Assembly: GCF_002283365.1 (NCBI RefSeq)
Contig: NZ_MQWD01000001.1
Span: 2,696,771-2,760,770, forward strand
Direction: 5' to 3'
Length of the DNA stretch: 64,000 bases
DNA from: Rubrivirga marina
Lineage (GTDB): Bacteria; Bacteroidota; Rhodothermia; Rhodothermales; Rubricoccaceae
The position numbers and the translations under genes were made by a program. The first letter of the stretch is position 1, and each line of letters starts with the position of its first letter. Positions 49,410 to 60,023 of the stretch are shown piece by piece. The notes under the pieces were generated by a model. The model did no database searches and was not told the origin of the DNA. It worked only from the letters and a program-made list of their open reading frames with translations.

Positions 49410-50300
49410 ATGACCCGCCGCGCTCTGCTCGACGACGCTGTTGACCGGCTGGCCGCGGCCGGCATCGAGGACGCCCGCCGCAACGCCGAGTGGATCGTGG
49501 AGGAGGCCACCGGGGCCGACCGCGCCGCGCTCTACGCCCGGCCCGACGTGGTGGTCGAGCCCGTCGAAGTGGCGCTCGTGGCGCGCTACGTCGCCCGCCG
49601 CGCCTCTGGCGAGCCCGTCCAGTACGTCCTGGGCCACACCGACTTCTACGGGCTCCGGGTGGCCGTCACGCCCGACGTGCTGATCCCGCGGCCCGAGACG
49701 GAGGAGGTCGTCGAGGAGGCGCTCCGCCGGATCCGGGACGCCGAAGCCCCGTGGGTCCTCGATGTGGGAACGGGCAGCGGCGCGATCGCCCTGGCCGTCA
49801 AGCACGAACGGCCCGACGCCGAGGTTTTCGCCGTCGACGTGTCGGCTGGCACCCTCGCCGTGGCCGCCTCGAACGCCGACCGCCTCGGCCTCGACGTCAC
49901 CTTCGTCGAGTCCGACGCGCTGCGGCCCCAGTTCGCCGCCGACGTTCCGCCGACGTTCGACCTCATCATCTCGAACCCGCCCTACGTGCCCGAGGCGGAG
50001 CGGCCCGGGCTCCAGGTCGAGGTCCGCGACCATGAGCCTGCGTCCGCGCTGTTCGTCCCGGACGCCGACCCGCTCGTGTTCTACCGCGCCCTCGCCGGCC
50101 ACGCCGACGCGCTCCTCCGCCCCGGCGGCTGGCTCGTCGCCGAGACGCACGCCGACCTCGGCGGCGCCGTCGGCCAGCTCTGGACCGAGGCGGGCCTGGT
50201 CAAGGTGGAGGTCCTGCCCGACCTCGCCGGCCGCGACCGGATCGCCGTCGGCCGTCAGGCCGCCCCGACGAACACGCGAGCGACACGGGGCGTCGCGTAG
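49410..50300 (+). CDS. prmC: Release-factor glutamine methyltransferase
   Basis: 296 residues. PrmC (HemK) methylates the GGQ glutamine of RF1/RF2. N-terminal helical domain with [19 protein letters not shown] and [14 protein letters not shown], then the SAM site [15 protein letters not shown] near 115 and NPPYVP at 189-194, which holds the glutamine. The 3' end overlaps the opposite-strand cysA stop by 46 bp, an unusual overlap of two conserved genes. Confidence 0.93.
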   Translation: MTRRALLDDAVDRLAAAGIEDARRNAEWIVEEATGADRAALYARPDVVVEPVEVALVARYVARRASGEPVQYVLGHTDFYGLRVAVTPDVLIPRPETEEVVEEALRRIRDAEAPWVLDVGTGSGAIALAVKHERPDAEVFAVDVSAGTLAVAASNADRLGLDVTFVESDALRPQFAADVPPTFDLIISNPPYVPEAERPGLQVEVRDHEPASALFVPDADPLVFYRALAGHADALLRPGGWLVAETHADLGGAVGQLWTEAGLVKVEVLPDLAGRDRIAVGRQAAPTNTRATRGVA

Positions 50301-51319
50301 AGCGTGTGGCCGAGGACGAGCGGGAGCGTGCCGGCCCGCTCCCGCGTGACCGAGGCCTCCAGACGCTCGCCCGTGTCGTGCCGCTCGAGCTCGACCCGCA
50401 CGAGCGGCCCGACCGCGCTCACGCCGCGGAGGATCACCGCGAGCGACGGCTGGGCCGGCGCCTCGGCGCTGAGGTCGAGGTCGTGAGGGCGGACGAACGC
50501 GACGGCCGCCGCCGTCTCCGTCTCGGCGTGGTCGGGGAGGGCGAACCGGACGCCCGCGACGTCGGCCTGCCCGTGGTGGACGACGCTCCGCATCGGGTTG
50601 ACCTCGCCGAGGAAGTGGACCACGAACGGGCTCGCCGGCCGGTCGTAGACCTCCGTCGGCGCGCCGACCTGCTCGACGCGGCCGGCGTTCATGACGGCCA
50701 CGCGGTCGGCCACCTCGAGCGCCTCCTCCTGGTCGTGCGTCACGAACACGCTCGTCACGTGGAGCTCGTCGTGGAGGCGGCGGAGCCAGCGGCGGAGGTC
50801 GCGGCGGACCTGCGCGTCGAGCGCACCGAACGGCTCGTCCAGGAGGAGCACCTCGGGCTCGACGGCGAGGGCGCGGGCGAGGGCCACGCGCTGGCGCTGC
50901 CCGCCGGAGAGCTGGCTCGGGTACCGGTCGGCCGTCCAGTCGAGCTGGACGAGCCCCAGCAGGTTCATCACGCGCTCGCGGATCTCTCGCTTCGGAGGCC
51001 GTGTCCGGCGCGGGCGCACCGTCAGCCCGAACGCCACGTTCTCGGCGACCGTCATGTGCCGGAACAGGGCGTAGTGCTGGAACACGAACCCGACGCGGCG
51101 CTCGCGGACCGGCCGCCGCGTGGCGTCGGCGCCGTCGAACCGGAGGGACCCGGCGTCGGCGGCCTCCAGCCCCGCGATGATGCGGAGGAGCGTGGTCTTG
51201 CCGCACCCGCTCGGGCCGAGGAGGGCGACGAGTTCGCCCGACGGGACCGTCAGGCTCACGTCGTCGAGGGCGGTGAAGGCGCCGAAGCGCTTGCTGACGT
51301 GGTCGATCTGGATGCTCAT
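50255..51319 (-). CDS. cysA: Sulfate/thiosulfate ABC transporter ATPase
   Basis: 354 residues. Walker [10 protein letters not shown] near 35-43, the [15 protein letters not shown] signature near 135, Walker [12 protein letters not shown] near 155, then a beta-barrel regulatory tail ([13 protein letters not shown], the CysA TOBE-like end). It energises CysT-CysW. ATG at 51319 overlaps the cysW stop by 4 nt. A longer open frame upstream is spurious. Confidence 0.93.
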   Translation of the reverse strand: MSIQIDHVSKRFGAFTALDDVSLTVPSGELVALLGPSGCGKTTLLRIIAGLEAADAGSLRFDGADATRRPVRERRVGFVFQHYALFRHMTVAENVAFGLTVRPRRTRPPKREIRERVMNLLGLVQLDWTADRYPSQLSGGQRQRVALARALAVEPEVLLLDEPFGALDAQVRRDLRRWLRRLHDELHVTSVFVTHDQEEALEVADRVAVMNAGRVEQVGAPTEVYDRPASPFVVHFLGEVNPMRSVVHHGQADVAGVRFALPDHAETETAAAVAFVRPHDLDLSAEAPAQPSLAVILRGVSAVGPLVRVELERHDTGERLEASVTRERAGTLPLVLGHTLYATPRVARVFVGAA

Positions 51320-52227
51320 GCGGGGGCCTCGGTGGTGGCGAGCAGGGGGCGCTCGGGGGGAAGGAGGACGGTGCGCCGGGCGGCCTTCCGCTCCACGACT
51401 TCCTTGGCGACGAGTGTCGCGAGGGCGAGGAGCGTGAGGAGCGACGCGACGGCGAAGGCGGCGGAGAACTGGTACTCGTTGTAGAGCACCTCGACGTGGA
51501 GCGGGAGCGTGTTGGTCTTCCCCCGAATGTGGCCGGAGACGACCGACACGGCGCCGAATTCCCCCATCGCGCGGGCGTTGCACAGGATCACCCCGTAGAG
51601 CAGGCCCCACTTCACGTTGGGCAGCGTGACCTTGAGGAACGTCTGCCACGGCCGCGCACCAAGCACGATCGCGGCCTCCTCCTCCTCCGTCCCCTGCTCC
51701 TGCATCAGCGGGATGAGCTCGCGCGCGACGAAGGGGAACGTGACGAACACGGTCGCCAGGACGATGCCGGGCGCGGCGAAGACGATCTGGAGCCCGTGCG
51801 CGACGAGCCACGGACCGAACAAGCCGTGTGCCCCGAACACGAGCACGAACATCAGCCCCGAGACGACAGGCGAGATCGTGAACGGGAGGTCGATGAGCGT
51901 GATCAACAGGCCCTTGCCTCGGAACTCGAACTTTGCGACGGCCCACGCCGCGGCCAGTCCGAACACGGGGTTCAGCACCACCGACGCGCCGGCCGCCATC
52001 AGCGTGAGGCGCACGGCCGACCGCGCCACCGGCTCGGTGACGGCGGCGGCGTACGTGCCGAGGCCGCTCGCGAGCGCCTGGACGAAGACGACGGCGAGCG
52101 GGAGCCCGAGGAAGAGGAGGAGGAACCCGAGCGCCGTTCCGAGGAGGACACGCCGGACCCAGGGTGGCTCCGTCGTCGCGGTCTCGATCGGGGCCGCCGC
52201 GGAGTAGAGGGGGATCGTGAGGTGCAC
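51316..52227 (-). CDS. cysW: Sulfate ABC transporter permease CysW
   Basis: 303 residues from GTG at 52227, with six transmembrane helices and the EAA loop [23 protein letters not shown] facing Cys[17 protein letters not shown] is the CysW family signature. It starts 2 nt after the cysT stop. An upstream-extended frame overlaps cysT and is rejected. Confidence 0.92.
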   Translation of the reverse strand: MHLTIPLYSAAAPIETATTEPPWVRRVLLGTALGFLLLFLGLPLAVVFVQALASGLGTYAAAVTEPVARSAVRLTLMAAGASVVLNPVFGLAAAWAVAKFEFRGKGLLITLIDLPFTISPVVSGLMFVLVFGAHGLFGPWLVAHGLQIVFAAPGIVLATVFVTFPFVARELIPLMQEQGTEEEEAAIVLGARPWQTFLKVTLPNVKWGLLYGVILCNARAMGEFGAVSVVSGHIRGKTNTLPLHVEVLYNEYQFSAAFAVASLLTLLALATLVAKEVVERKAARRTVLLPPERPLLATTEAPA

Positions 52228-52229
52228 GG

Positions 52230-53063
52230 CTAGACGTGGCGGCGCTGGGTCCAGCGCTGGAGGAGGTTGATAGCGAGGAGGAGCGCGAACGAGATCACGA
52301 GCATGAGCGCGGCCACCGCCGTCGCGCCGGCCACGTCGAATTGCTCCAGCCGCGTCATGATGAGGAGCGGGAGGATCTCGGTCTTGAAGGGGAGGTTGCC
52401 CGAGATGAAGACGACCGACCCGTACTCGCCGAGCGCACGCGCGAAGGCGAGTGTGAACCCGGTCAGGAGCGCCGGCGCGAGCGTGGGGAGGATCACACGC
52501 CGGACCGTCTGCGCCCGCGTCGCCCCGAGGCTCGACGCCGCCTCCTCGAGGTCCGTCTCGAGGTCCGCGAGGACGGGCTGCACCGTCCGTACGACGAACG
52601 GGAGTCCGATGAAGGTGAGGGCGATCACGATCCCGAGCGGCGTGAACACGGCCTGGATGCCGAGCGGCTCCAGGGCCTGCCCCACCCAGCCCGTCGGCGC
52701 GAGCACCGTCGTCAGGGCGATGCCCGCGACGGCGGTCGGGAGCGCGAACGGGAGGTCCACGAGGGCGTCGACGACGCGGCGGCCCGGGAACGTGTAGCGG
52801 ACGAGGACCCAGGCGACGAGGAGCCCGAACCCGGCGTTGAGCGTGGCGGCCACGAACGCGGCGCTGAACGACAGCCGGAGCGCGGCGAGGATCCGGGCGT
52901 CCGTCACGAGGGCGGCCCACTCGGCGAGGCTCAGCGCCGAGGCCTTCAGCGCGAGCGCCGTGAGGGGCAGGGCGAGGAGGAGGCCGAGGTAGAACACCGT
53001 GAACCCGAGCGTGAGCCCGAAGCCGGGCAGGACCGTCGCGCGGCGGGCCGAGAGCGTCGCCAT
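52230..53063 (-). CDS. cysT: Sulfate ABC transporter permease CysT
   Basis: 277 residues, six transmembrane helices. [21 protein letters not shown] is the EAA loop, and [17 protein letters not shown] matches the CysT/CysU family. Paired with CysW to form the channel. It follows cysP with a 2-nt gap. Confidence 0.92.
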   Translation of the reverse strand: MATLSARRATVLPGFGLTLGFTVFYLGLLLALPLTALALKASALSLAEWAALVTDARILAALRLSFSAAFVAATLNAGFGLLVAWVLVRYTFPGRRVVDALVDLPFALPTAVAGIALTTVLAPTGWVGQALEPLGIQAVFTPLGIVIALTFIGLPFVVRTVQPVLADLETDLEEAASSLGATRAQTVRRVILPTLAPALLTGFTLAFARALGEYGSVVFISGNLPFKTEILPLLIMTRLEQFDVAGATAVAALMLVISFALLLAINLLQRWTQRRHV

Positions 53064-53065
53064 CG

Positions 53066-54109
53066 CTAGGCCCCGGGCCGGTAGATCCGGTCGAACACGC
53101 CGCCGTCGGCGAAGTGCGTCTCCTGGGCGCTCGACCAGCCGCCGAGCACGTCGTCGACGGTGACGAGGTCGATGTCCGGGAAGCGCTCGAGGTCGGTGGG
53201 CGAGGCGTGCTGCGGGTCAGCGGGGCGGTAGTAGTGCCTGGCCGCGAGGCGCTGGCCGATGGGGCTGTAGAGGAACCGGAGGTAGGCCTCGGCCACGGCG
53301 CGCGTCCCGTGCGCGTCCACGTTCCGATCGACGAGCGCGACGGGCGGCTCGGCCCGGATGCTCAGGCTCGGCACCACGATGTCGACCGCGTCCGGCCCCA
53401 GCTCCTCGACGGCCAGGAACGCCTCGTTCTCCCACGTCAGCAGCACGTCGCCGAGGCCGCGCTGCACGAACGTGTTCGTCGCCCCCCGGGCCCCGGAGTC
53501 GAGGACGGGGACATTCTGGAACAGCCGCGTCACGAAGGCCTCGGCCGTCGCATCCGTGCCGCCGGGCTGGCGGAGCGCGTAGGCCCAGGCCGCGAGGTAG
53601 TTCCAGCGCGCGCCGCCGCTCGTCTTCGGGTTTGGCGTGATGACCTCAACGTCGTCGCGCACGAGGTCGTCCCAGTCCTCGATCCCCTCGGGGTTCCCCT
53701 TGCGGACGAGGAAGACGATGGCGGACGTGTACGGCGCGCTGTTGTGGGGCAGCCGGGTCTGCCAGCCCTCCGAGATCAGACCGGCCGTCCGCATCTGGTC
53801 GATGTCGTAGGCCAGGGCGAGCGAGACGACGTCGGCCCCGAGCCCGTCGAGCACCGCGCGGGCCTGGCTGCCCGAGCCGCCGTGCGACTGCTGGACGGTC
53901 ACGTCCTGGCCCGTCGAGTCTTTCCAGTGCTGGGCGAAGGCCGTGTTGAACTCGTCGTAGAGCTCGCGCGTGGGGTCGTAGGAGACGTTGAGGAGTTCGA
54001 CCGAGGCGAGGGCGTCCGCCTCGGGCGGCGTCTGGGAGTTCCCGTCGGCGCAGCCGGCGAGGAGGCCGAGCGCGAGGCCGGCGAGGAGGGTGATGGGGAA
54101 GCGAGGCAT
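53066..54109 (-). CDS. cysP: Sulfate-binding lipoprotein
   Basis: 347 residues. Signal ending LLAGCADGN shows a lipid anchor, unusual next to the free periplasmic Sbp/CysP of enterics. The sulfate-binding fold has [33 protein letters not shown] (the oxyanion-binding Ser/Gly loop), and [20 protein letters not shown]. Second gene of the operon, 10 nt after the porin stop. Confidence 0.92.
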   Translation of the reverse strand: MPRFPITLLAGLALGLLAGCADGNSQTPPEADALASVELLNVSYDPTRELYDEFNTAFAQHWKDSTGQDVTVQQSHGGSGSQARAVLDGLGADVVSLALAYDIDQMRTAGLISEGWQTRLPHNSAPYTSAIVFLVRKGNPEGIEDWDDLVRDDVEVITPNPKTSGGARWNYLAAWAYALRQPGGTDATAEAFVTRLFQNVPVLDSGARGATNTFVQRGLGDVLLTWENEAFLAVEELGPDAVDIVVPSLSIRAEPPVALVDRNVDAHGTRAVAEAYLRFLYSPIGQRLAARHYYRPADPQHASPTDLERFPDIDLVTVDDVLGGWSSAQETHFADGGVFDRIYRPGA

Positions 54110-54119
54110 GGGAAAAGGG

Positions 54120-55454
54120 CTAAAAGGCGATCTGGAAGCGGGTTAGGATGAGGTTCTCCGAGGGCAGGGCCGCGGCGGCGCCCGCGGCGTCGGGGAGGGC
54201 GAACGTGGTCCGCTCGTAGTTGGCCATGGCGCGGACGTTCGCCGTCGGGTACCAGCTGAGCCCGACGGCCCAGGCCTGCGTGCGCCGGGCGTTCGCGGTG
54301 GGGCTGGCGAACAGGGGGAAGGCGTCGTCGTCGTAGCGGAGCTCGCCGTAGCGCGCGCTCACCTCGACCGCGCCGAAGCCGCCGGAGCCGTCGAGCGGGT
54401 GGGCGGGCCGGAGGCGCCCGTACGTCGCGCGCTCCCCGGTGAGGACGTAGCCGCCGACGACCTGCCAGGCCATCGCCGTGAGGTCGGCCGACGCCGCGCC
54501 GAGGCGGACCGCCTGCGTCGACACGACGACCTCGGCGACGAGGGAGGCGGGGCCGCTGTAGAGGTAGCCCTGCGGCGAGTACCGGACGCGCGCGCCGTCG
54601 GCGACGACGGTCGTCGAGTCGGCCGTGCCCGTCCGGAGCCGGTCGACCATCCGCCCGCCCACGCTCCGGTACGACGCGACGGCCGGCGCCGCCAGCGAGC
54701 CGGACTCCTCGCCCCACGTCGCCGCCAGCCCGAGGCCGAGCCCGCGGAGCACGCCGCCCCCGCTGAGGAACGGCTGCGCGAACAGCCGCGCGGCGACGTC
54801 CTTCCCGTCGGTCGCGTCGCCGTCGGCGTTCTGCCCGTCGAGCGCCCCGTCGAACGCGCCGAGCTCGTAGCTCAGCCGCCCGCCCGCCACGCGCCCGTGG
54901 ACCATCACCCCGACGTCGCGGCGCGGCACGAGGGCGGAGGGGAGCCCGAGCTCGACGAGGTGGAGGTCGGCCGGCGACCGGAGCCACTCCAGGCCGAGCG
55001 GCACCTTGAACTTGCCCGCCTGCACGGCGAGGGCCGGGGTGAACCGGGCGTCGAGGTAGGCGTCCTGGATCTCGACCCGGCCCTGCCCGAAGTTGGGCAT
55101 CAGCTTGAAGTCGTAGCGGCCGCCGAGCGTGCCCTGGAGGTTGACGCGGGCGCGGCGGAGGTAGAGCTGGTCGACGCCCAACTCCTCGGCGTCCCCCGCG
55201 AAGAAGCGCCCGTCGGTCTGGGCGTCGCCGCGGATGCGGAGGGTGAAGGATTCGTCGGGGCTCTGGATCTGGAAGCCGTCCTCGTCGGCGGAGATCACGA
55301 CCGGGGCCGCCGCGGGGGCCTCCGCCACAGGCGTCGCTGCGGCGGGCGGGCGAGCCGCCTCGGGCGCGGGCCCCGACGGGGCGGACTGTGCGAACGCGGC
55401 GGGGGCGAGGAAGGCGAGGAGGAGGAGGAGGGGGCGGGACACGGGGGGAGGCAC
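54120..55454 (-). CDS. Phosphate-selective porin (OprP/OprO)-type outer-membrane protein
   Basis: 444 residues from GTG at 55454 (or 440 from GTG at 55442). A signal peptide ends PAAFAQ, then an Ala/Pro linker and the barrel: [79 protein letters not shown] are the OprP/O family marks. It ends ILTRFQIAF with a terminal Phe. As first gene of the cysPTWA operon it probably admits sulfate across the outer membrane. The second start leaves a more normal leader after the -12 box at 55472. Confidence 0.88.
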   Translation of the reverse strand: MPPPVSRPLLLLLAFLAPAAFAQSAPSGPAPEAARPPAAATPVAEAPAAAPVVISADEDGFQIQSPDESFTLRIRGDAQTDGRFFAGDAEELGVDQLYLRRARVNLQGTLGGRYDFKLMPNFGQGRVEIQDAYLDARFTPALAVQAGKFKVPLGLEWLRSPADLHLVELGLPSALVPRRDVGVMVHGRVAGGRLSYELGAFDGALDGQNADGDATDGKDVAARLFAQPFLSGGGVLRGLGLGLAATWGEESGSLAAPAVASYRSVGGRMVDRLRTGTADSTTVVADGARVRYSPQGYLYSGPASLVAEVVVSTQAVRLGAASADLTAMAWQVVGGYVLTGERATYGRLRPAHPLDGSGGFGAVEVSARYGELRYDDDAFPLFASPTANARRTQAWAVGLSWYPTANVRAMANYERTTFALPDAAGAAAALPSENLILTRFQIAF

Positions 55455-55471
55455 AGGGATGCCTCCGAGCC

Positions 55472-55487
55472 GGCACGGTGTGTGCCA
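55472..55487 (-). promoter_or_regulatory. Sigma-54 -24/-12 promoter of the porin-cys operon
   Basis: TGGCACACACCGTGCC on the minus strand: GG-N10-GC with a perfect TGGCAC -24 box and GTGC as -12. It lies 18 nt upstream of the porin GTG at 55454 and beside a sigma-54 activator gene. It also sits in a dyad, GGCAC-N5-GTGCC, so a GG-N10-GC reading exists on the plus strand too, toward the activator. Confidence 0.75.
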
Positions 55488-55515
55488 GAGTCCTGCGCGG
55501 GCACGAATTCGCTCT

Positions 55516-55543
55516 CTCGGGCTCTGCAAGCAGCGTTCCCGAG
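55516..55543. promoter_or_regulatory. Candidate activator-binding dyad
   Basis: CTCGGG (55516-55521) and CCCGAG (55538-55543), 16 nt apart, between the -24/-12 box and the activator start. A plausible upstream activating site, not proven. Confidence 0.4.
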
Positions 55544-55591
55544 GACGAACGTCTTTTGCCCCCGTCGCATTTGCCAGGCGACCCATCGGAT

Positions 55592-57145
55592 ATGACAGAT
55601 CCGTCCCATGTCCTAGCGCCCATGCCGTCCTCCACGTCCGACCTGTGGCGCGAGGCCAGTCACACCGAGGATCTCGCCGAGGCGGTCCTACGCATGACGT
55701 CGCTGCTGTCGAGGGAGGTCCCACTCCGCTGCGTGCTGGTTCGCCTCTACAACTCGGAGGCCGGCGTCCTCGAGACGGTGGCGATCGGGACGGCCCGGAG
55801 CGGGGCCACGCCTGGAGCACCCCGCACCCATTGCCCGGCCGGCTATCTCGACCGGCTCCGGAAGCGGGCCAGAGGCCGCGTCGTCCTCCTGGAACGGCAC
55901 GAGACGCCCGGCGAGGACGCCGTGCCAGCCGGGCTGCGGGGCACCGCGGCCATCGGCGTGCTCGAGGCCCGGGACGCAACCCCCATGGGCGTGCTCGTCG
56001 CCGAGCTGGCCGGCCCGCTCGATGGGGCCGGCCGCTCGGCCCTCGACGCCAGCCTGGACCCGTTCGCGGCCGCCCTTGCGCGGCACGTCCAGCTCCACCG
56101 ACTGGAGCAGCTGTGGGAAGCCGCGCAGGCCACGAACGTCTCGCTGCTCGCTCGCCTGGGTCGACAGGAGATCGTGGAGGAAATCGTGGGGGCCGAGGGC
56201 TCGCTGCGCGCGGTCATGACCCGTGTCGAGCAGGTGGCGCCCACGGACGCCCCGGTCCTGATCCTCGGCGAGACCGGGACGGGGAAGGAAGTCATCGCGC
56301 GGGCCCTCCACGCCCGCTCGCCGCGCGCGGACGGGCCGATCGTCCGCGTCAACTGCGGGGCCATCCCGCCGGACCTGATCGATTCCGAGCTGTTCGGGCA
56401 CGAAAAGGGCGCCTTCACCGGGGCGCTCGCCACTCGAAAGGGGTGGTTCGAGCGGGCCGACGGCGGGACGCTCTTCCTCGACGAGATCGGGGACCTCCCG
56501 CTCGCCGCGCAGGTCCGCCTGCTACGGATCCTCCAAGATGGCACCTACGAGCGCGTCGGCGGCCAACACACGCGGCGGGTGGATGTCCGGCTCCTCGCCG
56601 CCACACACCGGGACGTCGAAACGCTCGTCCATGCGGGCCACTTTCGCGAGGACCTGTGGTATCGGATCAGCGTCTTCCCCGTCTACCTCCCGCCGCTCCG
56701 GTCGCGGCGCGACGACCTCCCGGCCCTCGCACGCCACTTCGCTCAGGCCCGGGGCCTCCGCCTCGGCCCGGACCCGCTCGACCTGACCGACGACGACATG
56801 GAAGTCCTCCTGGCGTACCCCTGGCCGGGCAACGTGCGCGAGCTGGCGGCCGTCATCGAGCGGGCGGCCATCTTGGGCGGCGGACATCGCCTCGACGTGC
56901 GGGGCGCGATGGGGACCAAGCTCCACGCGCTGCATGAGCGGTTGGCCGAGCCCAGTGCGGAGCCCGCTGCGTTTCTCTCACTCGACGAAGCGATGCGGTC
57001 GCACATCGAGGAGGCGCTCCGTCGTTGCGGCGGGAAAGTCGAGGGCGCGGACGGAGCCGCCGCGCTCTTGGGGATCAACCCGCACACGCTCCGAGGGCGG
57101 ATGCGGAAGCTCGGCGTCGACTGGACCCGGTTCCACAGCCGCTAG
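55592..57145 (+). CDS. Sigma-54-dependent transcriptional activator with GAF-like sensor
   Basis: 517 residues from ATG at 55592. Residues about 10-185 form a GAF-like sensory domain without an Asp receiver site. The AAA+ domain has Walker A GETGTGKE near 226, [13 protein letters not shown] (the sigma-54 contact loop) near 270, Walker [13 protein letters not shown] and R-finger [12 protein letters not shown]; the C-terminal helix-turn-helix is near 470-515 ([22 protein letters not shown], Fis type). It is divergent from the sulfate operon, whose promoter has a -24/-12 box, so it likely activates it. The ligand is unknown; sulfur status is a guess. An ATG at 55622 is a second choice. Confidence 0.88.
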   Translation: MTDPSHVLAPMPSSTSDLWREASHTEDLAEAVLRMTSLLSREVPLRCVLVRLYNSEAGVLETVAIGTARSGATPGAPRTHCPAGYLDRLRKRARGRVVLLERHETPGEDAVPAGLRGTAAIGVLEARDATPMGVLVAELAGPLDGAGRSALDASLDPFAAALARHVQLHRLEQLWEAAQATNVSLLARLGRQEIVEEIVGAEGSLRAVMTRVEQVAPTDAPVLILGETGTGKEVIARALHARSPRADGPIVRVNCGAIPPDLIDSELFGHEKGAFTGALATRKGWFERADGGTLFLDEIGDLPLAAQVRLLRILQDGTYERVGGQHTRRVDVRLLAATHRDVETLVHAGHFREDLWYRISVFPVYLPPLRSRRDDLPALARHFAQARGLRLGPDPLDLTDDDMEVLLAYPWPGNVRELAAVIERAAILGGGHRLDVRGAMGTKLHALHERLAEPSAEPAAFLSLDEAMRSHIEEALRRCGGKVEGADGAAALLGINPHTLRGRMRKLGVDWTRFHSR

Positions 57146-57179
57146 ATCGGGGGCGATGCCGCGCACGTCGTGAACCCGG

Positions 57180-57211
57180 CCCCACCCGCCTCGGCGTCGA
57201 GGCGGGTGGGG
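57180..57211. repeat. CCTCGGCG-type palindrome after the activator gene
   Basis: Perfect 14-bp arms CCCCACCCGCCTCG (57180-57193) and CGAGGCGGGTGGGG (57198-57211), 4-nt loop, 34 nt after the stop. May end the transcript. No T run. Confidence 0.7.
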
Positions 57212-57300
57212 TTACCGACGAGGGCACCGGGGCGGAGGGCGTCGAGCCGACGGCCGGGTGGGCCCGCCTCGGGAGCGCTGTCGGGACGACCGGACGGCCG

Positions 57301-57308
57301 TACCCTCC
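57301..57308 (+). promoter_or_regulatory. -7-like motif of the helicase gene
   Basis: TACCCTCC, 31 nt before the GTG at 57332. Confidence 0.42.
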
Positions 57309-57331
57309 GGTCCGACGTTCCGACCGATCCC

Positions 57332-59419
57332 GTGGCCCGCCGCTTTGTCCTCCAGCCCCGCGAGCCGTCGCCCGCCGATCCGGGGCTGACGCTCGACTAC
57401 GCCGCTGACCTCGACTCGCAGCAACACGCCGCGGCGACGGCTGGCGACGGCGTCACGCTCGTCGTGGCCGGGGCGGGGACGGGCAAGACGCGGACGCTCG
57501 TGTACCGCGTGGCCTACCTCGTCGAGACCGGCGTCCCGCCCGAGCAGATCGTCCTGCTCACGTTCACGCGCCGGGCGGCCTCCGAGATGCTGACGCGCGC
57601 GGCCGGGCTCCTCGACGGCCGGTGCGAGCGCGTCCGTGGCGGCACGTTTCACGCCTACTGCCTAGAGCTCCTGCGCCGCCATTCGGAGCGGATCGGGTAC
57701 CCGCAGCGGTTCGGCGTGCTCGACGCCGCCGACGCCGCCGACGTGGTCGACCTCGCGCGGACGCGGCTCGGGCTCGACCGACTCCCCAAGCGGTTCCCGA
57801 AGAAGCGGACGCTCCTGGCGATGTTCTCCGCTGCCACGAACCGCGGGCTGGAACTCGACGAGGTGCTCGCCGAGGAGTACCCGCAGTACGCCGAGCACCT
57901 CGACCTCATCGAGCGGCTCCGTGGGGCCTACGCCGAGACGAAGCGGCGGACCGGCGTGATGGACTTCGACGACCTGCTCGCACTCGCGCTCGAGCTCCTG
58001 CGCGAGAACCCCGATGTCCGCCGCCAGGTGGCCGGGCGGATCCGGCACGTCCTCGTCGACGAGTACCAGGACGTCAACCTGTTGCAGGCCGACCTCGTGG
58101 AGCAGTTCCAGTCGGTGCACGGCAACGCGATGATGGTGGGCGACGACGCACAGTCGATCTACCGCTTCCGCGGGGCCGACGTGGGGCACATCCTCGAGGT
58201 CCAGAAGCGCTACAACGGCGCGCGCGTGCTGAAGCTGGAGCACAACTACCGGAGCACGCAGCCCATCCTCGACCTCGCCAACCGAGTGCTCGACGAGGCT
58301 GTCGAGAAGTACGACAAGCGGCTCTTTACGGACCGCGAGGGCGGGGACCTCCCCGCGCTCGTCGCCGCGCCCGACGACGACATGGAGGCCCGGTTCGTGG
58401 CGCAGGTCGTCCTCGACAAGCGCGAGGCCGGCACCGACCTCAATCGGATGGCGGTCCTCTTCCGCTCCGGCTGGTGCTCGTACGCGCTCGAAGCCGAACT
58501 CAACCGCCGAAAAATCCCGTTCGTCAAGTTCGGCGGGCTCAAGCTCACCGAGGCGGCCCACGTCAAGGACGTCGTCGCCCACCTCCGCGTGGCGGAGAAC
58601 CCGGCCGACGCCGTCGCCTGGAACCGGGCGCTGCGGCTCGTCGAGGGGGTCGGGCCGACGACGGCGGGGCGGCTGCTCGACTGGATCGGCGCGGCGGCGA
58701 CGGGAGGCGGGCCGGCGGCGGCCGTCCAGATGCTGCGCCAGTCGGTCGACGAGGTCGTCCCGTCCGCCTCGGTGGCGGCGTCGGTGGGGCGGCTCGTCGA
58801 GGCCCTCACGCCGCTCCGCGACGACGACATGCCGCCCGAAGAACAGGTCGAGCGGCTGCTCGGCTACTACCGCCCCGTCTTCGAGCGCGTCTACGCCGAC
58901 GACTTCCCCAAGCGCGAGGCCGACCTCGACGCCGTCGTCGCCCTCGCCGCCCGCCACCGCTCGCGGACGGCGTTGCTCGAGTCGCTCGCCCTCGACCCGC
59001 TCGACTGGACACAGGAGCCGGCGGAGGGCGCCCGGAAGGACGAGCCGCCGCTCGTTCTCTCCACGATCCACTCGGCGAAGGGGCTGGAGTTCGACACGGT
59101 CTTTCTGATCCACGCGCTCGACGGCGTGCTGCCCTCGGCCTACGCCCTGGCGTCGAGCGACGAGGAGGACGAGGAGCGCCGGCTCCTCTACGTCGCCCTC
59201 ACGCGGGCCGAAACGGAGCTGTACGCGTCGTACCCGCTCGTGCAGTACCGGCGGGGCACGGGTCAGTATCTGACGGAACCCAGTCGCTTCCTCTCCGGCC
59301 TGCCCGAGTCGCTCCTGGAGCCGTGGTCGCTCGTCGAAGAGGCCACCCCGCCCGCCTCGGGCGACGCGCTGCCGGAGGCGGACCGGCCGGCACTCCCCAG
59401 ATCCTCCGGCGGTGCTTGA
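57332..59419 (+). CDS. UvrD/PcrA-type DNA helicase
   Basis: 695 residues from GTG at 57332. Superfamily 1 3'-5' helicase. Walker A VAGAGTGKTRTLVYRVAYL near 47-65, motif Ia TFTRRAASEML, motif II VDEYQDVNLLQADL, motif III VGDDAQSIYRFRGAD, motif IV LEHNYRSTQPIL, motif V TIHSAKGLEFDTVF and VI LLYVALTRAETELY are all seen. The tail lacks a clear C-terminal extension; it could be UvrD, PcrA or Rep-like, which sequence alone does not settle. Repair or replication-fork work is likely. Confidence 0.9.
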   Translation: MARRFVLQPREPSPADPGLTLDYAADLDSQQHAAATAGDGVTLVVAGAGTGKTRTLVYRVAYLVETGVPPEQIVLLTFTRRAASEMLTRAAGLLDGRCERVRGGTFHAYCLELLRRHSERIGYPQRFGVLDAADAADVVDLARTRLGLDRLPKRFPKKRTLLAMFSAATNRGLELDEVLAEEYPQYAEHLDLIERLRGAYAETKRRTGVMDFDDLLALALELLRENPDVRRQVAGRIRHVLVDEYQDVNLLQADLVEQFQSVHGNAMMVGDDAQSIYRFRGADVGHILEVQKRYNGARVLKLEHNYRSTQPILDLANRVLDEAVEKYDKRLFTDREGGDLPALVAAPDDDMEARFVAQVVLDKREAGTDLNRMAVLFRSGWCSYALEAELNRRKIPFVKFGGLKLTEAAHVKDVVAHLRVAENPADAVAWNRALRLVEGVGPTTAGRLLDWIGAAATGGGPAAAVQMLRQSVDEVVPSASVAASVGRLVEALTPLRDDDMPPEEQVERLLGYYRPVFERVYADDFPKREADLDAVVALAARHRSRTALLESLALDPLDWTQEPAEGARKDEPPLVLSTIHSAKGLEFDTVFLIHALDGVLPSAYALASSDEEDEERRLLYVALTRAETELYASYPLVQYRRGTGQYLTEPSRFLSGLPESLLEPWSLVEEATPPASGDALPEADRPALPRSSGGA

Positions 59420-59450
59420 CCGGGGCCGCCCGCAGCCCTACCGTTGCGCC

Positions 59451-59921
59451 ATGCAGATCGGCGCCCCCGTCCACTCGTCTGTCCGCGGCCCCGACGGGCT
59501 CCGGATCGACCGGCTCGGGTTGGATCGGTACGCCGAGGTCCAGGCGCTCAACCGCGTCATCTTCGGCGACGACCGCGTGATCTACCGGACCGACCGGGAC
59601 GACCTCGTGCTCTTGCTGGCGATGGTGGCCGACGAGGCCGTCGGGTACAAGGTGGGCTACCGGGAGACCTCGTCGACGTTCTACAGCGCGAAGGGCGGGG
59701 TGCTCGACGGGTGGCGCCGCCAAGGGGTCGCCCGCGCGCTCCTCGATCGGATGGAGGCCGAGGCGCGCTCGCTCGGCTACCTGACCTTCGCCTTCGACAC
59801 GTTCCCCAACAAGCACCCGGGGATGACGGTCCTCGGTCTCGCCGAGGGCTTCCGCGTCACGGCCGCCGGCTACAACGCGGCCTACCGGGACTACCGCATC
59901 CGCTTCGAGCGGCCGCTCTAA
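59451..59921 (+). CDS. GNAT-family acetyltransferase
   Basis: 156 residues from ATG at 59451. WRRQGVARALLDRMEAEARSLG is the acetyl-CoA-binding motif A (R/Q-x-x-G-x-A/G), and GYLTFAFDTFPNKHP is a typical strand-helix junction. Substrate unknown. A start 39 nt upstream would overlap the helicase stop. Confidence 0.85.
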   Translation: MQIGAPVHSSVRGPDGLRIDRLGLDRYAEVQALNRVIFGDDRVIYRTDRDDLVLLLAMVADEAVGYKVGYRETSSTFYSAKGGVLDGWRRQGVARALLDRMEAEARSLGYLTFAFDTFPNKHPGMTVLGLAEGFRVTAAGYNAAYRDYRIRFERPL

Positions 59922-59922
59922 G

Positions 59923-60000
59923 GGGGATGGGCACGAGGGAAATGCGGGTTGGCAGAGGCAGGAACTCCCGATCTGTCCCGCTCCCTCGTTCCCAGTCCCT
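59923..60000. repeat. Imperfect inverted repeat between two converging genes
   Basis: GATGGGCACGAGGGAAATGCGGG-like left arm near 59925-59947 pairs with CCCGCTCCCTCGTTCCCAGTCC near 59977-59998, with a few mismatches. It lies between the GNAT and DUF5989-like stops and could be a bidirectional terminator or a repeat remnant. Confidence 0.45.
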
Positions 60001-60023
60001 CTTGACCGGCGTGCGCAGCGAGC

